Notes: a model not told the origin generated them from the sequence alone. A stretch of DNA of 7,825 nt from Chromatiales bacterium (GCA_026999335.1 JALTPW010000846.1:1-7825), one strand, 5' to 3'; positions 1 through 7,233 are shown, counted from the stretch's first letter. Numbers and translations are program-made.

Positions 1-42
1 GAAGAAATCGGTAGCGCCTTCGATATGGATATCGCAATTTGA
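1..42 (+). CDS. C-terminal end of an upstream gene (partial, possibly YjgN/DUF898)
   Basis: Reading from base 1 in frame 1 gives 13 codons, EEIGSAFDMDIAI, followed by TGA at 40-42. The stop lies one base before the ATG of the M48 peptidase gene, the spacing expected for two translationally coupled genes. YjgN-type (DUF898) membrane proteins are often encoded just upstream of M48 peptidases with this architecture, and an acidic/hydrophobic tail of this kind would suit one. Thirteen residues cannot prove the family, so the identity is a guess from context. That this is the end of a real gene is likelier than the family assignment. Confidence 0.5.
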   Translation, partial: EEIGSAFDMDIAI

Positions 43-43
43 C

Positions 44-1129
44 ATGTCTGCGGTGACGGAAGCGTGCAATACACCGGGCCGGCGGCCAGATAGTGTGCAA
101 GGCTGTTATTACGACGGTAAACGCTCGTGGCGTCACCCGGCACGGTTGTTAGTTCACGGTGGCTGTGTCCGGGTTTGTAATGAGCAGGGAGAGCTACTGG
201 ACTCGATGGACAGTGTGCGTGAGCTGCAGATTTCGCCCCGTTTGGGAAATACACCGCGTTCGGTGTATTTTCCGGGCGGTGGGCATTTCGAGACGCCGGA
301 CAACGATGGCCTGGATCGGCTGATGGGAGGCGGTGGTCTGGTGCACTGGCTGGAATCCCGCTACCTCTTCGTGATTGTGTCGGTGGTATTGACGGCGTTG
401 CTGGTGTGGTGGTTCGTGGTGCAGGGCGTGCCTGCACTGGCGCGTATGGCGGCGTTTTCTCTGCCCGATAGCGTGCTGCAGAAACTGGGGCGGGAGGCCC
501 ATGCGCTGCTCGATGAGCAATGGTTGCAGCCAAGTGCCTTGTCAACGCAGGAGCAACAGCGGGTACGGCATGCTTTCGCGCCGGTGCTGGAAAGTTTTCG
601 CCAGCAGGGATATGTGTTGCAGGTGCATTTTCGCGGCAGTGAGGACATGGGCGCCAATGCCTTCGCCCTGCCTTCGGGGGACATTGTCTTTACCGATGAT
701 ATGGTGCGACTGGCCGAAAACGATGATGAGTTGCTGGCCATTCTCCTGCATGAAATCGGCCATGTGACCAGCAGGCATGGCCTGCGTCAGGCGATTCAGA
801 TGTCTTCGCTGATGGTGGTGATCACGCTGGTTACGGGAGACGTTTCTTCCTTCTCCTCGGTGGCTGTCTCGATTCCCATCGTGTTGATGCAACTGGGTTA
901 TTCACGAAATTTTGAGCGGGAGGCGGATGCCCTTGCGTTACGGGAAATGCTGGCGGGCAACATCGATCCGCTGAATTTCGTGGCCATTATGCAGCGTTTG
1001 CAGCAACAGAAGGCGTGTGGAGGAAAAAAGAGTGCGACAGAGTGCGAGCAGGGTTTGCCGGACTTCCTGTCCACGCATCCGCAGACGGAAGCGCGTTTAA
1101 AACCGTTTCTTTCTGCTGCCGGCAATTGA
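44..1129 (+). CDS. Membrane-anchored M48 family zinc metallopeptidase
   Basis: This 361-residue protein is a predicted zinc endopeptidase of family M48, related to the HtpX/BepA/Oma1 group that acts in envelope protein quality control. Residues about 19-90 resemble the small N-terminal domain (DUF7092 type) of these proteins, with the typical YYDG, RHPARL and ISPRLGNTPR stretches. One strong membrane helix follows at about 107-127, so the peptidase domain lies beyond a single anchor. The catalytic HEIGH motif is at 236-240 (zinc ligands H236 and H240, general base E237), and E291 in the later EREAD motif is the expected third ligand. The conserved STHPQTEARL tail is at 343-352. A second hydrophobic stretch at 253-284 is typical of M48 folds. 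No strong Shine-Dalgarno precedes the ATG, and the stop of the previous gene is one base upstream, so coupled translation is likely. Family assignment is secure; substrate and membrane topology are unknown. Confidence 0.9.
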   Translation: MSAVTEACNTPGRRPDSVQGCYYDGKRSWRHPARLLVHGGCVRVCNEQGELLDSMDSVRELQISPRLGNTPRSVYFPGGGHFETPDNDGLDRLMGGGGLVHWLESRYLFVIVSVVLTALLVWWFVVQGVPALARMAAFSLPDSVLQKLGREAHALLDEQWLQPSALSTQEQQRVRHAFAPVLESFRQQGYVLQVHFRGSEDMGANAFALPSGDIVFTDDMVRLAENDDELLAILLHEIGHVTSRHGLRQAIQMSSLMVVITLVTGDVSSFSSVAVSIPIVLMQLGYSRNFEREADALALREMLAGNIDPLNFVAIMQRLQQQKACGGKKSATECEQGLPDFLSTHPQTEARLKPFLSAAGN

Positions 1130-1145
1130 TTAAACAACAACAGAT

Positions 1146-1151
1146 AGGTGG
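1146..1151 (+). promoter_or_regulatory. Ribosome binding site of asd
   Basis: AGGTGG lies five bases before the ATG at 1157 and supports that start. An in-frame GTG at 1148 falls inside this site and has no site of its own upstream, where the sequence is a run of AAC/ACA. Confidence 0.7.
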
Positions 1152-1156
1152 CGGAA

Positions 1157-2269
1157 ATGAAAAAAGTTGGACTGGTCGGCTGGCGTGGCATGGTGGGTTC
1201 GGTGTTGATGCAACGCTTGCGTGAGGAAAATGATTTCAACGACATCGATCCGGTGTTTTTCACGACTTCACAGACAGGCCAGCCCGGCCCCGACGTGGGC
1301 AGGGACGTGCCGCCGCTACGCGACGCAAAGAATATCGATGCGCTGAAGGCCATGGACGTGATCATCACCTGTCAGGGCGGTGCTTATACCGGGGAAATCT
1401 ATCCGCAGTTACGCGCCGCCGGCTGGGACGGCTACTGGATTGACGCCGCTTCCACCCTGCGCATGAAGGATGACGGCATCATTGTGCTGGATCCGGTCAA
1501 TCTCGATGTCATCAAGGACGGGCTGGCCAACGGCACCAAGACTTTTGTGGGCGGCAACTGCACCGTGAGCCTGATGCTGATGGCTATCGGCGGTCTGTTC
1601 CAGCAGGGCTTGGTGGAGTGGGTTTCGCCCATGACCTATCAGGCGGCCTCTGGCGCCGGGGCGCAAAACATGCGTGAACTGATCCGGCAGATGGGGGCTG
1701 TCCATGCCGAGGTGGTGGATTTGTTGGATGATCCGGCCAGCGCTATCCTTGACATCGACCGCAAACTGGCCGACTTCCTGCGCTCCGGCGATTATCCGAA
1801 AGATCAGTGGGGCGTGCCCCTGGCCGGTAGTCTGATTCCATGGCTCGATTCCCCATTGGACACCGGGCAGACCCGCGAGGAATGGAAGGCGCAGGTGGAG
1901 ACCAACAAGATCCTTGGCCGTAGCGATAGCCCTATCCCCATCGACGGCATCTGTGTGCGTATCGGCGCCATGCGTTGCCACAGTCAGGCGCTGACCATCA
2001 AGATGACGCGCCCTGTGCCACTGGACGAAATCCATGACATGTTGGCCGAGGCCAACGACTGGGTGAGGGTGGTGCCCAATGACCGCGATGTGACCGTGCG
2101 CGAACTGAGCCCGGCGGCGGTGACCGGTACCCTTGGCGTGCCCGTCGGTCGCCTTCGTAAGCTGACCATGGGTGATGATTACCTTGCCGCTTTCACCGTC
2201 GGCGACCAGTTGCTGTGGGGTGCCGCCGAGCCGCTGCGCCGCATGCTGCGCATTTTGTTGGAGCAGTAA
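1157..2269 (+). CDS. asd: Aspartate-semialdehyde dehydrogenase
   Basis: The 370-residue enzyme catalyses the NADPH-dependent reduction of 4-aspartyl phosphate to aspartate semialdehyde. This is the branch-point step toward diaminopimelate/lysine, threonine, methionine and isoleucine, in the cytoplasm. The length and the N-terminus MKKVGLVGWRGMVGSVLMQR match the proteobacterial E. coli-type Asd. The nucleotide-binding GWRGMVGS is at 8-15. The catalytic cysteine is C135 in GGNCTV, Q162 lies in TYQAASGAG, and R268 and the acid/base H275 sit in the RIGAMRCHSQA stretch, so the full catalytic set is present. The ATG at 1157 was chosen because of its ribosome binding site and because homologues begin there. 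It starts 27 bases after the M48 gene and ends directly against the usg start, suggesting cotranscription. Function is as certain as sequence reading allows. Confidence 0.97.
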   Translation: MKKVGLVGWRGMVGSVLMQRLREENDFNDIDPVFFTTSQTGQPGPDVGRDVPPLRDAKNIDALKAMDVIITCQGGAYTGEIYPQLRAAGWDGYWIDAASTLRMKDDGIIVLDPVNLDVIKDGLANGTKTFVGGNCTVSLMLMAIGGLFQQGLVEWVSPMTYQAASGAGAQNMRELIRQMGAVHAEVVDLLDDPASAILDIDRKLADFLRSGDYPKDQWGVPLAGSLIPWLDSPLDTGQTREEWKAQVETNKILGRSDSPIPIDGICVRIGAMRCHSQALTIKMTRPVPLDEIHDMLAEANDWVRVVPNDRDVTVRELSPAAVTGTLGVPVGRLRKLTMGDDYLAAFTVGDQLLWGAAEPLRRMLRILLEQ

Positions 2270-3289
2270 GTGGACGATACACAGACTTTTGATGTCGCTG
2301 TTGTCGGCGCCACCGGCGCCGTTGGTGAGGTGATCATTTCCCTCTTGGAAGAGCGCAATTTTCCGTTGACGGGGCTCTATCCACTGGCCAGCGACCGCTC
2401 TGTCGGCAACAAGGTGCTGTTTTGCGGCAAGTATTTGAGTGTGGGCGACACGGCGTCATTCGATTTTTCGCAGGTACAGATCGTGCTGCTGGCCGCGGGT
2501 GCGGAGGTTGCCGCGCAGTATGCGCCACTGGCGGTGGAGGCCGGTTGCGTGGTCATCGACAGCAGTGCCTGTTTCCGTGCCGATGACGATGTGCCGCTGG
2601 TGGTGCCGGAAGTCAATGCCAGTGCTGTGGGATATTTTTCTGATCGCCGTATCATCGCCAGTCCCAGTGCTGTCACCATCCCCATGCTGGTGGCGCTGCA
2701 GCCTATCATCGACGCAGTGGGCATCAAGCGCATCAATGTAGCCACCTATCAGGCCGTGTCTGGCGGTGGTCAGGCGGCAGTGAAGGCGTTGGCGGGGCAG
2801 ACGGTCAGCCTGCTCAACATGCGTGCCGTGGAAACCGCGCCGCATGACAAGCAGATCGCCTTCAATGTGCTGGCGCAGATTGGCGGCGTGCTGGACAATG
2901 GTTACACTCGCGAAGAGATGGAAATGGTATGGGAGTCACAAAAGGTGTTGGGCGATAGGGCTATAGTTATCAATCCAACGGCGGTGCGCGTGCCGGTATT
3001 TTTTGGCAATTCCCTCGCTCTGCACATCGAGACAAAGCAGAAAGTGACCGCGGAACAGGCGCGTAAGCTGCTCAAACAGGCAGCGGGTGTGGAATTGCTG
3101 GATGAGGTTGAGTATCCTTCTGCCGTTAGCGAGGCCGCTGGTGATGATGCCGTTTTTGTGGGCCGGGTGAGAGAAGATATCAGTCATCCACAGGGACTGG
3201 ATATGTGGGTCGTGGCAGACAATGTGCGTAAAGGCGCGGCGCTAAATAGTGTGCAAATAGCTGAAATCTTGGTAAAAGATTACTTGTAA
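2270..3289 (+). CDS. usg: Usg-type Asd paralogue, probably catalytically dead
   Basis: This 339-residue protein has the aspartate-semialdehyde dehydrogenase fold, with the nucleotide-binding GATGAVGE at 13-20, the DSSACFR and VVPEVN strands, TYQAVSGGGQ at 159-168 and R240 in RVPV. The active site is broken. The position of the catalytic Cys in NPNCST is A134 (SPSAVT), and the acid/base His of the GHS motif is N247 (GNS). E. coli Usg also lacks the Cys, so this belongs to the usg/USG-1 group rather than being a second working Asd. It starts with GTG at 2270, the base after the asd TAA, with GGAG at 2260-2263 at good spacing, so translation is probably coupled to asd. In other gammaproteobacteria usg lies by asd, fimV or truA. 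Its role is not known; partnering or regulating Asd is only speculation. The reading frame is intact and not a pseudogene. Confidence 0.9.
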   Translation: MDDTQTFDVAVVGATGAVGEVIISLLEERNFPLTGLYPLASDRSVGNKVLFCGKYLSVGDTASFDFSQVQIVLLAAGAEVAAQYAPLAVEAGCVVIDSSACFRADDDVPLVVPEVNASAVGYFSDRRIIASPSAVTIPMLVALQPIIDAVGIKRINVATYQAVSGGGQAAVKALAGQTVSLLNMRAVETAPHDKQIAFNVLAQIGGVLDNGYTREEMEMVWESQKVLGDRAIVINPTAVRVPVFFGNSLALHIETKQKVTAEQARKLLKQAAGVELLDEVEYPSAVSEAAGDDAVFVGRVREDISHPQGLDMWVVADNVRKGAALNSVQIAEILVKDYL

Positions 3290-3502
3290 GCTATAGTTCC
3301 CACTATTATTTTGCCCTGCTTACTCATATTAGGAATCCTGATTTAAGTCATGGTCGGCTGTCTTGAGCCTAAAATCTTCAGCTTCCGCGTTGCCTGATAG
3401 TGTTTAACTATTGGCGAAAATCCCGCTTATAACCCTTTAGCGGCGATTTACTCGCGGTTTTATACCTGGAATTTGAAGCGATTGAATCTCAATACAGCTC
3501 AC

Positions 3503-3531
3503 TTCAGACTAAATTAGAGGTTCCCTATTAA
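3503..3531 (+). promoter_or_regulatory. Candidate sigma-70 promoter for fimV
   Basis: TTCAGA (3503-3508) and TATTAA (3526-3531) each match four of six consensus bases and are 17 bases apart, the best spacing in this gap. Transcription would start near 3538 and give a leader of about 85 bases. The match is modest and could be chance in AT-rich DNA. Confidence 0.3.
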
Positions 3532-3611
3532 ATTTTTCCTGCAGGGTGCCGATGCTGTAACTGGAATTCCTGGGATATGGATACGCGAAGGCGGGCGCAA
3601 TAACTTCAAAT

Positions 3612-3616
3612 GGGAG
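3612..3616 (+). promoter_or_regulatory. Ribosome binding site of fimV
   Basis: GGGAG sits five bases before the ATG at 3622. It favours that start over the in-frame ATG at 3610, which overlaps this site and has only CAATAACTTCAA upstream. Confidence 0.7.
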
Positions 3617-3621
3617 TGGAT

Positions 3622-6405
3622 ATGGGTAAGAGATTGGCACCGGTAATTGCTGTGCTGGCGATGCTGGCACCTGTGGCGGCCTTCGCCCTGGGATTTGGCA
3701 ATATCACCATGAAATCGGCATTGAATCAGCCGTTAGATGCTGAAATCGAATTGCTGTCGGTGCAGAAAGGCGACCTGGAAAATCTGAAGATTCGTCTGGG
3801 ATCGCTCGAGGATTTCGCCCGCGTCGGCGCGGATCGTGCCTATTTTCTGACCAAGATAAAGTTCAGCCTTGCGCAAAAGCCTGATGGTACACCCTATGTC
3901 AGGCTGAGCAGTAGCGAACGGGTCACTGAACCCTTCCTCGATTTTGTGGTTGAGGCCCGCTGGCCGCGCGGGCGTATCCTGCGTGAGTTTACCGTGCTGG
4001 TCGACCCCCCCGTGCTTTCTGATGAGGCCCCGGCGCCGATCCGGCAGGCAGCGGTGCAGACGACTCCCGTTGCCACGGCAACAACTACCCGAACCTCCCG
4101 CCCGGCCCCGATTCGTGAGCGTGCCATGTTGTCGCCGGTCACGTCACAGGATGGCGTGTTGAGTTATGGCCCTGTCCAGCCTAACGAAACGTTGTGGGTC
4201 ATCGCCAGCAGGATGCGTCCCGATAATTCAGTTTCCGTCAATCAGATGATGCTCGCCCTGGTACGCGACAATCCGCAGGCCTTTTATAACGATAACGTCA
4301 ACCAGCTCAAGGCGGGTTACGTGCTGCGTATCGAAGATCCGGCGGCGATTACCGCGCTGTCTGTCGCCCAGGCCAATGCAGAGGTCGAGCATCAACGCGC
4401 CGAATGGCAGGCACGCAAGAGCGGTCGTCCCATGCGCCAAGTCGCGGCCAGCGAGGCTGCGGCTGTTGGGACGGACGTAGGTGAGGGCGGTGACGCCAGC
4501 GGACAGGCGCGTCTCAAGCTGGTGGCCCCGGGCAGTGAAGGTGCGGGTTCCGGTACCGGTGATGCCGATGTCGATCGCCTGCGTCAGGATCTGGTACTGG
4601 CCGCCGAAGCGTTGGATGCCAACCGACAGGAGACCGATGAACTCAAGACCCGTCTGTCGCAGATGGAAGAGCAGCTTGCCGCTATGCAGCGCCTCATCAT
4701 GCTCAAGGATGATGAGATGCTGAGCCTGCAACAACAGCTGGGCGGCGAGGTTGAGGAGCCGGCAGTCCCGGAATTGCTCAACGAGCAGGAGATGCTGGAA
4801 CCAGAGGTGCCGGAAGGTGAGGCCGTTGAGGGTGCAGAGTTTGCTGCTGGAGATGGTGCCGAAACCCCCGCTCTGGAGATTGCACAGACGGAAGAAACGC
4901 AGGAGCCCGAGGCTCCCACGCCTCCCGTTCCGGCACCGGTTGCTGAGGCTCCCGCCCCTGAGCCGGGTCTGTTGGAGAGCCCTCTATTGATGTATGGCGG
5001 TATCGGTGTGTTGGTGCTGGCTATTGTCGGCTGGATTGTGGCCCGCCGCCGCAAGATGCAGGAAGGCTTCCAGGAAAGCATCCTTAATGTCGGTGGTGAA
5101 GGTGCTGCGGGTACGACAAACAGTGGAATAGCGCAGAGCAGCGCGGGTGGTGAAAGCTCCATGGTGAGTGATTTCGCCATGAGTGAAATCAGCGAAATGA
5201 GCGGTATCCAGGCGGAGACCTCTGACGTGGATCCCATTTCGGAAGCCGATGTCTATCTGGCCTACGGTCGCCATCAGCAGGCAGAAGAGATCATCCGCGC
5301 AGCACTGGAGAACGCGCCGGAGCGCAACGAACTGAAGCTAAAGCTGCTGGAAGTATTTTTTGCCGCCAAGAATGCCGAGGCATTCGAATTGCAGGCACAG
5401 GAGTTGCACGATGTCCTGGGTGATGAAACCGATCCTCTGTGGGGCAAGGCAGTCACCATGGGTAGCCAGCTGTGTCCGGGCAATCCCCTGTTCGGCGGTG
5501 CTGTTCATGCCTTGCAGGAGGAATTGGACGTCGATGCGTCCGCTGCCGATGAAGATTTGCTGGACTTCGATTTCGATCTCAACGCCCCTGATCCGGAGGA
5601 TACCAAGGCCAAAGCCGGCGATACGGCTCCGGCTGATGCCGAACGGGCTGAGAAGACGGAAGCCACGACCCCGGCCATGCCTGATAGTGGCCTGGATTTC
5701 GATGTCTCCTCCCTGGATTTCAATCTGGATCAGCGTGACGATGAGATGGAGAATGGACGTGTTGCCACGGGCAATGATCATGCGCTGGACTTCGATATGA
5801 ATACGTTGGACAAGGCCGTTGCTGAGCCGGAAGCCGGGAGCGGAGTGGCGTCTGAAAAAGCCCGCAAGGCAATGGATGGTCTGGATTTCGATGAATCGAT
5901 GACAGACACCGATGACGCTGTACTGGCATTCAGCAGCGATGAAATGGAGTCTGTGAAACGGTCAGGATCGACGGGCAGTGAAAACGCCGATTTCAGCGTG
6001 GATCTGAGTGCCGAAGAGCTGGTGCTAGATAATGATGAGGCCATCAAGTTCGATAGCCCGGCCGAAGCGGCGGACAGCGGCTTTGATATTGCTCTGGACA
6101 AAGAAGTGACTGAAAACGATGTATTGATTGTCGAGGAAGGCGTGGAAAGCATTGAGGCTAAACAGCCGGATACCGGTAAAGACAAGGTGACTGAAGACGA
6201 ACGGCTTATCGGTGCGGATGACGAGCTGCTCGGCGATGATATGTTCGGTGAAGTCGATGAAATCGGCACCAAGCTGGATTTGGCCAAGGCCTACGTCGAC
6301 ATGGGTGACGGCGACGGGGCACGCAGTATTCTCGACGAAGTGCTGGAGGAAGGTGATGATACCCAGAAACAACAGGCTAAAGATCTGTTGGAGCAGATCA
6401 GTTAG
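3622..6405 (+). CDS. fimV: FimV/HubP-type polar landmark and pilus assembly protein
   Basis: This 927-residue bitopic inner-membrane protein belongs to the FimV family, which binds peptidoglycan, marks cell poles and supports type IV pilus assembly and twitching (Pseudomonas FimV, Vibrio HubP). A signal peptide covers about 1-22 (MGKRL, hydrophobic core, AFA cleavage site). The FimV N-terminal domain follows at about 23-130, with GFGNITMKSALNQPLDAEIEL at its start. A LysM-like domain is at about 182-237 and a coiled coil at about 316-375. An acidic, proline-rich linker runs to 450, and one membrane helix is at about 456-473, followed by ARRRK as the positive-inside flank. The cytoplasmic half is strongly acidic. 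TPR-like helices lie at about 538-600, repeated LDFD motifs at 647-757, and the conserved FimV C-terminal domain at about 880-927 (TKLDLAKAYVDMGD, then RSILDEVLEEG). Length is close to Pseudomonas FimV. The start at 3622 gives the clean signal peptide and fits the GGGAG site. A terminator follows closely. Confidence 0.95.
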   Translation: MGKRLAPVIAVLAMLAPVAAFALGFGNITMKSALNQPLDAEIELLSVQKGDLENLKIRLGSLEDFARVGADRAYFLTKIKFSLAQKPDGTPYVRLSSSERVTEPFLDFVVEARWPRGRILREFTVLVDPPVLSDEAPAPIRQAAVQTTPVATATTTRTSRPAPIRERAMLSPVTSQDGVLSYGPVQPNETLWVIASRMRPDNSVSVNQMMLALVRDNPQAFYNDNVNQLKAGYVLRIEDPAAITALSVAQANAEVEHQRAEWQARKSGRPMRQVAASEAAAVGTDVGEGGDASGQARLKLVAPGSEGAGSGTGDADVDRLRQDLVLAAEALDANRQETDELKTRLSQMEEQLAAMQRLIMLKDDEMLSLQQQLGGEVEEPAVPELLNEQEMLEPEVPEGEAVEGAEFAAGDGAETPALEIAQTEETQEPEAPTPPVPAPVAEAPAPEPGLLESPLLMYGGIGVLVLAIVGWIVARRRKMQEGFQESILNVGGEGAAGTTNSGIAQSSAGGESSMVSDFAMSEISEMSGIQAETSDVDPISEADVYLAYGRHQQAEEIIRAALENAPERNELKLKLLEVFFAAKNAEAFELQAQELHDVLGDETDPLWGKAVTMGSQLCPGNPLFGGAVHALQEELDVDASAADEDLLDFDFDLNAPDPEDTKAKAGDTAPADAERAEKTEATTPAMPDSGLDFDVSSLDFNLDQRDDEMENGRVATGNDHALDFDMNTLDKAVAEPEAGSGVASEKARKAMDGLDFDESMTDTDDAVLAFSSDEMESVKRSGSTGSENADFSVDLSAEELVLDNDEAIKFDSPAEAADSGFDIALDKEVTENDVLIVEEGVESIEAKQPDTGKDKVTEDERLIGADDELLGDDMFGEVDEIGTKLDLAKAYVDMGDGDGARSILDEVLEEGDDTQKQQAKDLLEQIS
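5560..5892 (+). repeat. LDFD-type acidic motif repeats within fimV
   Basis: The cytoplasmic part of FimV repeats a short acidic/aromatic motif: LDFDFDL (residue 647), LDFDVSS (691), LDFNLD (698), LDFDMNT (722) and LDFDESM (754). At DNA level each copy is a variant of CTGGATTTCGAT. Spacing is irregular, about 7 to 44 residues, so this is a degenerate linear-motif array rather than a strict tandem repeat. Similar acidic repeats are known in HubP/FimV proteins and are thought to be protein docking sites; that role is inferred here. Confidence 0.75.
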
Positions 6406-6435
6406 CCTGCCAGCGACTCACTGCTAGAATCGACG

Positions 6436-6464
6436 ACGTGGCTCGCAGGGGCCACGTTTTTTTT
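6436..6464 (+). terminator. Rho-independent terminator after fimV
   Basis: A perfect 7-base stem (ACGTGGC at 6436-6442, GCCACGT at 6451-6457) with an 8-base loop is followed directly by a T run to 6464 and a further T-rich stretch to 6480. It lies 30 bases after the fimV stop and should end the fimV transcript, so the next gene needs its own promoter or readthrough. Confidence 0.9.
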
Positions 6465-6528
6465 GTTTTTTTTACTTTTTTGCCTGGGCTGTGGACTGCC
6501 TGTTTCCGGCCGGGTCTCCCGGACGTCT

Positions 6529-7233
6529 ATGCATTCTGTTATTAAAATCATCCTGTTCCTGATCTATGCTGCCGCCATTGCCTTTGGCGGTGTAACGACC
6601 CTGCTTGCGGGCGCCGTGCTGATGCTGGTTCTGTATCTGCCGGGGCCGGGGGAACGATTGTTGCTGGCATTCCGCATGCTGCGGCGTATGCGCTGGTTTT
6701 TTCTGTCCATCGCCCTGGTGTATCTGCTGTTCACGCCGGGGCGCTTGCTGTTCTCCGCCTGGCCCTGGGGGCCGACCCTGGAGGGGCTGACCGGGGGGGG
6801 GCTGCGTATTGCCTCGCTGGTCTTGATCGTCTTCGCGGTCAACCTGTTGTTGCGTACTACGCTGCGCCCGGCGTTGATCTCGGCTATTCTGTGGTGCTTG
6901 ACACCACTGGCCTGGGTGGGGCTGCCACGTGAGCGTCTGGCGGTGCGTATCGCCCTGACCCTGGATGCCGTCGACAGCGTGCAGGTGATCTATCGTCACC
7001 GACCGCGTGACGATGAATCCATAGCAGATGTTTGTTCTGCAGGTCTGAAGGCACGCCTGTGGCGTATCGGCATCACGGCGCAACGACTGGTGACGGCGGT
7101 GATCGAACAAGCAGAATCGGCACCAGTGGTGGCTATCGAGGTGCCCCGACCCAGTAATCCACCGTTGATGCAATGGCTGTATCCACTGCTGTTGGGGATA
7201 CTCTTTATGGTGTTATCCCACATAAGCGAGTGA
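6529..7233 (+). CDS. EcfT/CbiQ-like transporter transmembrane protein
   Basis: This 234-residue polytopic membrane protein has hydrophobic helices at about 3-20, 25-38, 55-70, 91-108, 115-130 and 215-231. Size and pattern fit the T component (EcfT/CbiQ) of energy-coupling factor transporters, which joins ATPases to a substrate-binding protein for vitamin or metal uptake. The best match is the coupling region: RTTLRPALISA at 109-119, PLAWVGLPRERLAVRIAL at 126-143, then a long amphipathic stretch to 190, much like the LTxP and RPLxxLGLP regions of EcfT. The usual Ala-Arg-Gly/Ser signatures that contact the ATPases are not clearly visible. No ATPase or S component lies in the window. The ATG at 6529 starts directly before a membrane helix; its ribosome binding site is weak. 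An in-frame TTG at 6463 lies in the terminator T run and is unlikely. It could be a divergent T component or another membrane protein, so the substrate is unknown. Confidence 0.65.
   Translation: MHSVIKIILFLIYAAAIAFGGVTTLLAGAVLMLVLYLPGPGERLLLAFRMLRRMRWFFLSIALVYLLFTPGRLLFSAWPWGPTLEGLTGGGLRIASLVLIVFAVNLLLRTTLRPALISAILWCLTPLAWVGLPRERLAVRIALTLDAVDSVQVIYRHRPRDDESIADVCSAGLKARLWRIGITAQRLVTAVIEQAESAPVVAIEVPRPSNPPLMQWLYPLLLGILFMVLSHISE
6793..6801 (+). repeat. Run of nine G within the EcfT-like gene
   Basis: Codons 89-91 are GGG GGG GGG, following ACC and preceding CTG, giving an uninterrupted G9 tract early in the gene. Loss or gain of one G would shift the frame and remove the C-terminal coupling region. 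The current length keeps the frame open. Confidence 0.9.

Larger units (their letters stand above)
3290..3621 (+). other. Intergenic region and leader upstream of fimV
   Basis: This 332-base gap separates usg from fimV and is richer in A+T than the flanking genes. A short weak stem (ATAGT/ACTAT around 3294-3306) followed by an AT-rich stretch might end usg transcription but lacks a proper T run. Other small symmetries, such as GCGA/TCGC near 3443-3455 and ATTGA/TCAAT near 3481-3493, are too short to call. One promoter candidate is listed separately. I found no gene, RNA or clear operator here. Confidence 0.6.

Noticed and set aside
1148..1156. In-frame GTG upstream of the asd ATG, adding three residues
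   Set aside because: It overlaps the AGGTGG ribosome binding site and has none of its own; homologues start at the MKKVG methionine.
1409..2035. 208-codon open frame on the - strand across asd
   Set aside because: It lies wholly inside the well-supported asd gene, is rich in His/Gln/Arg as antisense frames of GC-rich genes are, and has no recognisable domain.
3610..3621. Earlier in-frame ATG for fimV
   Set aside because: No ribosome binding site precedes it, and the ATG at 3622 has GGGAG at ideal distance and gives a cleaner signal peptide.
5778..6287. 169-codon Ser-rich open frame on the - strand inside fimV
   Set aside because: The Ser-rich low-complexity product is the antisense image of the GAT/GAA-rich acidic fimV codons.
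6463..6528. TTG start that would lengthen the EcfT-like protein by 22 residues
   Set aside because: The start falls in the T run of the fimV terminator and the added residues are translated T-tract with no family support.
6472..7173. 233-codon open frame on the - strand across the EcfT-like gene
   Set aside because: The product is Gln/Arg/His/Pro-rich with no domain, while the + strand frame encodes coherent membrane helices.
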